Shown here piece by piece: positions 5,951-7,185 of a DNA stretch of 7,185 bases (positions within the stretch are counted from its first letter, which is position 1; every line of letters starts with the position of its first letter). Both the position numbers and the translations under genes were made by a program. The DNA lies in contig JAFGEM010000028.1 of the NCBI GenBank assembly GCA_016931555.1, forward strand, positions 1 to 7,185, written 5' to 3'. This DNA is from Candidatus Iainarchaeum sp. GTDB lineage: Archaea; Iainarchaeota; Iainarchaeia; Iainarchaeales; GCA-2688035. The notes under the pieces were generated by a model. That model searched no databases, was not told the origin of the DNA, and saw only the letters and a program-made list of their open reading frames with translations.

Positions 5951-5963
5951 CCCACTTTTTATG
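5949..5963 (+). promoter_or_regulatory. Possible TATA box in front of the hairpin cluster
   Basis: AACCCACTTTTTATG resembles the AACC-TTTTTA elements found before the antiporter and deaminase genes. Its T/A core (5956-5963) is centred 27 bp before position 5987, where the first hairpin starts. If it is active, it would start a short transcript at the hairpin cluster and not at a protein gene. This is inference from spacing alone. Confidence 0.2.
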
Positions 5964-5986
5964 TGAGCGCAGCGAACACGCGAAGC

Positions 5987-6094
5987 CTGTTTTGCGCAGC
6001 AAAACAGTTCTTTTTCCACGTTGTAAAAGCAAAGCTTTTACGAAGCATCGCAAAACCAAAGGCTTTGCAATGAGGCTTTTCTTTTTAAGAAAAG
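5987..6094. repeat. Cluster of four short hairpins with 3-nt loops in the divergent spacer
   Basis: Four inverted repeats follow one another. At 5987-6007, CTGTTTTGC and GCAAAACAG give a perfect 9-bp stem with loop GCA. At 6023-6041, GTAAAAGC and GCTTTTAC give a perfect 8-bp stem with loop AAA. At 6050-6068, GCAAAACC and GGCTTTGC form 8 positions with one A/C mismatch and loop AAA. At 6076-6094, CTTTTCTT and AAGAAAAG give a perfect 8-bp stem with loop TTT. The centres are 35, 27 and 26 bp apart. Stem sequences differ while the size and loop length are kept, which suggests that the structure matters or that palindromic repeats have been inserted. The remainder of the 282-bp spacer (5861-6142) holds the two flanking promoters and the pyrimidine repeat. 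I see no tRNA, C/D-box RNA or convincing coding sequence there. Confidence 0.55.
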
Positions 6095-6104
6095 GCTTAA
6101 CCGC

Positions 6105-6119
6105 AACCCTTTTTAATTT
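6105..6119 (+). promoter_or_regulatory. Putative TATA promoter of the deaminase-deacetylase gene
   Basis: AACCCTTTTTAATTT is centred about 28-29 bp before the ATG at 6143. It resembles the element before the antiporter gene. No Shine-Dalgarno site is seen in the 20 bases before the ATG, so a leaderless transcript is likely. Confidence 0.45.
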
Positions 6120-6142
6120 GAAAGGCGCTTTTTGTTGTTAGT

Positions 6143-7185
6143 ATGCGGGTTTTTGTTGGGTCACGCGAATTGATTTTCAAGAGCATTGCAAACCAGATTC
6201 AGGAGATTGTAAAGAAAAAATCATGCAGTGTAATTGCTCTCCCTACAGGCAGCACTCCAATTGGGTTGTACAAGGAGCTTGTTGAAAGATTTGAATCGGG
6301 AAAAATAGATTTTTCAAACACTATCTTCCTAAACCTTGACGAATATTTGGGGTTATCGCAGAGAAACCCGCAGTCATACGCTGTTTTTTTGAGAAAACAC
6401 TTTTTAGACAGGGTCAATGCAAGCGAAAAAAACATTTATCTCTTCAATGGAAAAGGGGATGCAAAAAAACAGGCGCTTGAAAGGGAAAAGCTTGCAAAGC
6501 GCAAGGGCATTGATGTTTGCCTGCTTGGGATTGGAGAGAACGCGCACATTGGGTTTAACGAGCCAGGGGCCAAATTTAATTCGCGGACGCGCGCTGTAAA
6601 ATTGAGTGAAAGCACTGTCAGTGCGAACGCGCGTTTTTTCAAGAGCAAAAAGCAGGTTCCTAAACAGGCAATTACAATGGGCATAGGAACAATTCTAAAA
6701 TCCAGAAAAATATTTTTGATGGCATTCGGAAAGAAAAAGGCAAGTGCAGTAAAGAAGAGTGTGGAGGGCAAGCCAAATGAAATGGTTCCCGCGAGCGCGC
6801 TCCAAAAGCACAAAGATGCAAATTTTTACTGCGGTTCTGCCGCAGCACAATTTTTGAAAAGCGTGGAGCCTGTAGAATACAATGGAACCAAAATTTTTTC
6901 GGATGAAAATCTGCCCAAAAAAAAGAGAATTATTTTTGTTTCACCGCATCCCGATGACAGTGCAATTGCTGCGGGCGCAACTCTTTCAATGCTTGCGCGC
7001 CACAACAAAGTCTGGGTTTTTGTAATGAGCTCTGGGCATAGGGCGGTTTACAACAGCAGGAGCAGGCTCCAAAAAACGCTCATGCGCCAGGAAGAGAGCA
7101 GTGCAGAAGCAAAGGTTTTGAAAACAAATCCTGTTTTCTTAAATTTAGAGTTTTACGATGATGGGGAGAAAACATTTGTGCGGGA
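6143..7185 (+). CDS. nagB: Glucosamine-6-phosphate deaminase fused to a PIG-L/LmbE deacetylase domain (3' truncated)
   Basis: The frame is open from the ATG at 6143 to the window end, giving 347 residues of a longer protein. Residues 1 to about 240 match NagB, which converts glucosamine-6-phosphate to fructose-6-phosphate and ammonia in the cytoplasm. Visible motifs are LPTGSTP (33-39, phosphate loop), NLDEYLGL with Asp66 (64-71), GIGENAHIGFNEPG with His135 and Glu140 (129-142), SANARFF (160-166), and the Lys-rich loop GKKKA. The Asn at the position of E. coli Asp141 is also found in Bacillus-type enzymes. The Ala in NAHIGF, where Gly is usual, is a small oddity. After a linker of about 20 residues, IIFVSPHPDDSAIAAGATL (263-281) begins a PIG-L/LmbE zinc deacetylase domain with the HPDD metal motif (269-272). 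RQEESSAEAKVL and FLNLEFYDDGE continue it. The fusion could deacetylate and deaminate an amino sugar in sequence. The same architecture, as I recall it, occurs in Bacteroidetes proteins of 600-700 residues, so about 300 more residues may follow. Confidence 0.88.
   Translation, partial: MRVFVGSRELIFKSIANQIQEIVKKKSCSVIALPTGSTPIGLYKELVERFESGKIDFSNTIFLNLDEYLGLSQRNPQSYAVFLRKHFLDRVNASEKNIYLFNGKGDAKKQALEREKLAKRKGIDVCLLGIGENAHIGFNEPGAKFNSRTRAVKLSESTVSANARFFKSKKQVPKQAITMGIGTILKSRKIFLMAFGKKKASAVKKSVEGKPNEMVPASALQKHKDANFYCGSAAAQFLKSVEPVEYNGTKIFSDENLPKKKRIIFVSPHPDDSAIAAGATLSMLARHNKVWVFVMSSGHRAVYNSRSRLQKTLMRQEESSAEAKVLKTNPVFLNLEFYDDGEKTFVR

Noticed and set aside
5869..6141. A plus-strand open frame of 90 codons through the divergent spacer
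   Set aside because: It runs through the lipoprotein promoter, the pyrimidine repeat and all four hairpins, has biased low-complexity content, and ends just before the deaminase start. It looks like a by-product of the palindromic sequence, not a gene.
5861..6142. Possible tRNA, C/D-box RNA or CRISPR array in the spacer
   Set aside because: No cloverleaf, no paired C and D boxes, and no identical direct repeats with unique spacers. The repeated units are hairpins of different sequence.
6527..6568. Apparent loss of a catalytic Asp in the NagB motif (Asn at the E. coli Asp141 position)
   Set aside because: Bacillus-type NagB enzymes, as I recall their sequence, also have Asn here (GIGRNGHIGFNEP), so this does not indicate an inactive enzyme.
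6436..6813. A 125-codon minus-strand frame antisense to the deaminase gene
   Set aside because: It is the complement of well-conserved NagB motifs and has no supporting signals.

Overview
The window looks like part of a small-genome archaeon, most plausibly of the DPANN group (Diapherotrites-, Micrarchaeota- or Aenigmarchaeota-like). Four observations support this. A pilin-like protein starts with an archaeal class III signal (QASMEYLMTYGWA). Putative TATA boxes sit about 26-29 bp before several start codons, with no Shine-Dalgarno site, as expected for leaderless archaeal transcripts. Internal operon genes use the archaeal-type ribosome site (G)GTGAT. Several genes encode Cys-rich surface proteins of kinds I associate with DPANN genomes. 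The lineage is inferred; no rRNA or other marker gene is present.

Layout. Positions 1-207 hold the 3' end of a membrane-protein gene. Positions 267-1760 (+) encode a CPA2/Kef-type cation:proton antiporter with two extra C-terminal membrane helices instead of an RCK domain. It converges, with 7 bp between, on a minus-strand two-gene unit: a pilin-like protein with a large C-terminal beta-rich domain (3392-2433), then a membrane-anchored protein built of six paired-Cys repeats of about 31 residues (2427-1768). That unit ends in a hairpin plus T7 terminator overlapping the last codons. A 54-bp divergent spacer separates the pilin gene from an orphan DNA methyltransferase-like gene (3447-4553, +). 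Its ATTAAT element lies exactly 27.5 bp from both start codons.

A second minus-strand unit follows: a lipoprotein (5860-5438) whose domain resembles part of the pilin-like protein, then a polytopic membrane protein with a Cys-rich tail (5432-4563). A 282-bp divergent spacer (5861-6142) carries a run of small hairpins with 3-nt loops and a pyrimidine-rich 26-bp direct repeat. The last gene, open at the window end, is a glucosamine-6-phosphate deaminase fused to a PIG-L/LmbE deacetylase domain (6143-7185, +).

Themes. Four genes encode exported or surface-anchored proteins of unknown role, in two operons whose second genes appear translationally coupled to the first. The enzymes point to amino-sugar breakdown (NagB-PIG-L), ion homeostasis (antiporter) and DNA modification (methyltransferase). 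No tRNA, rRNA, CRISPR array, transposase or integrase is visible.
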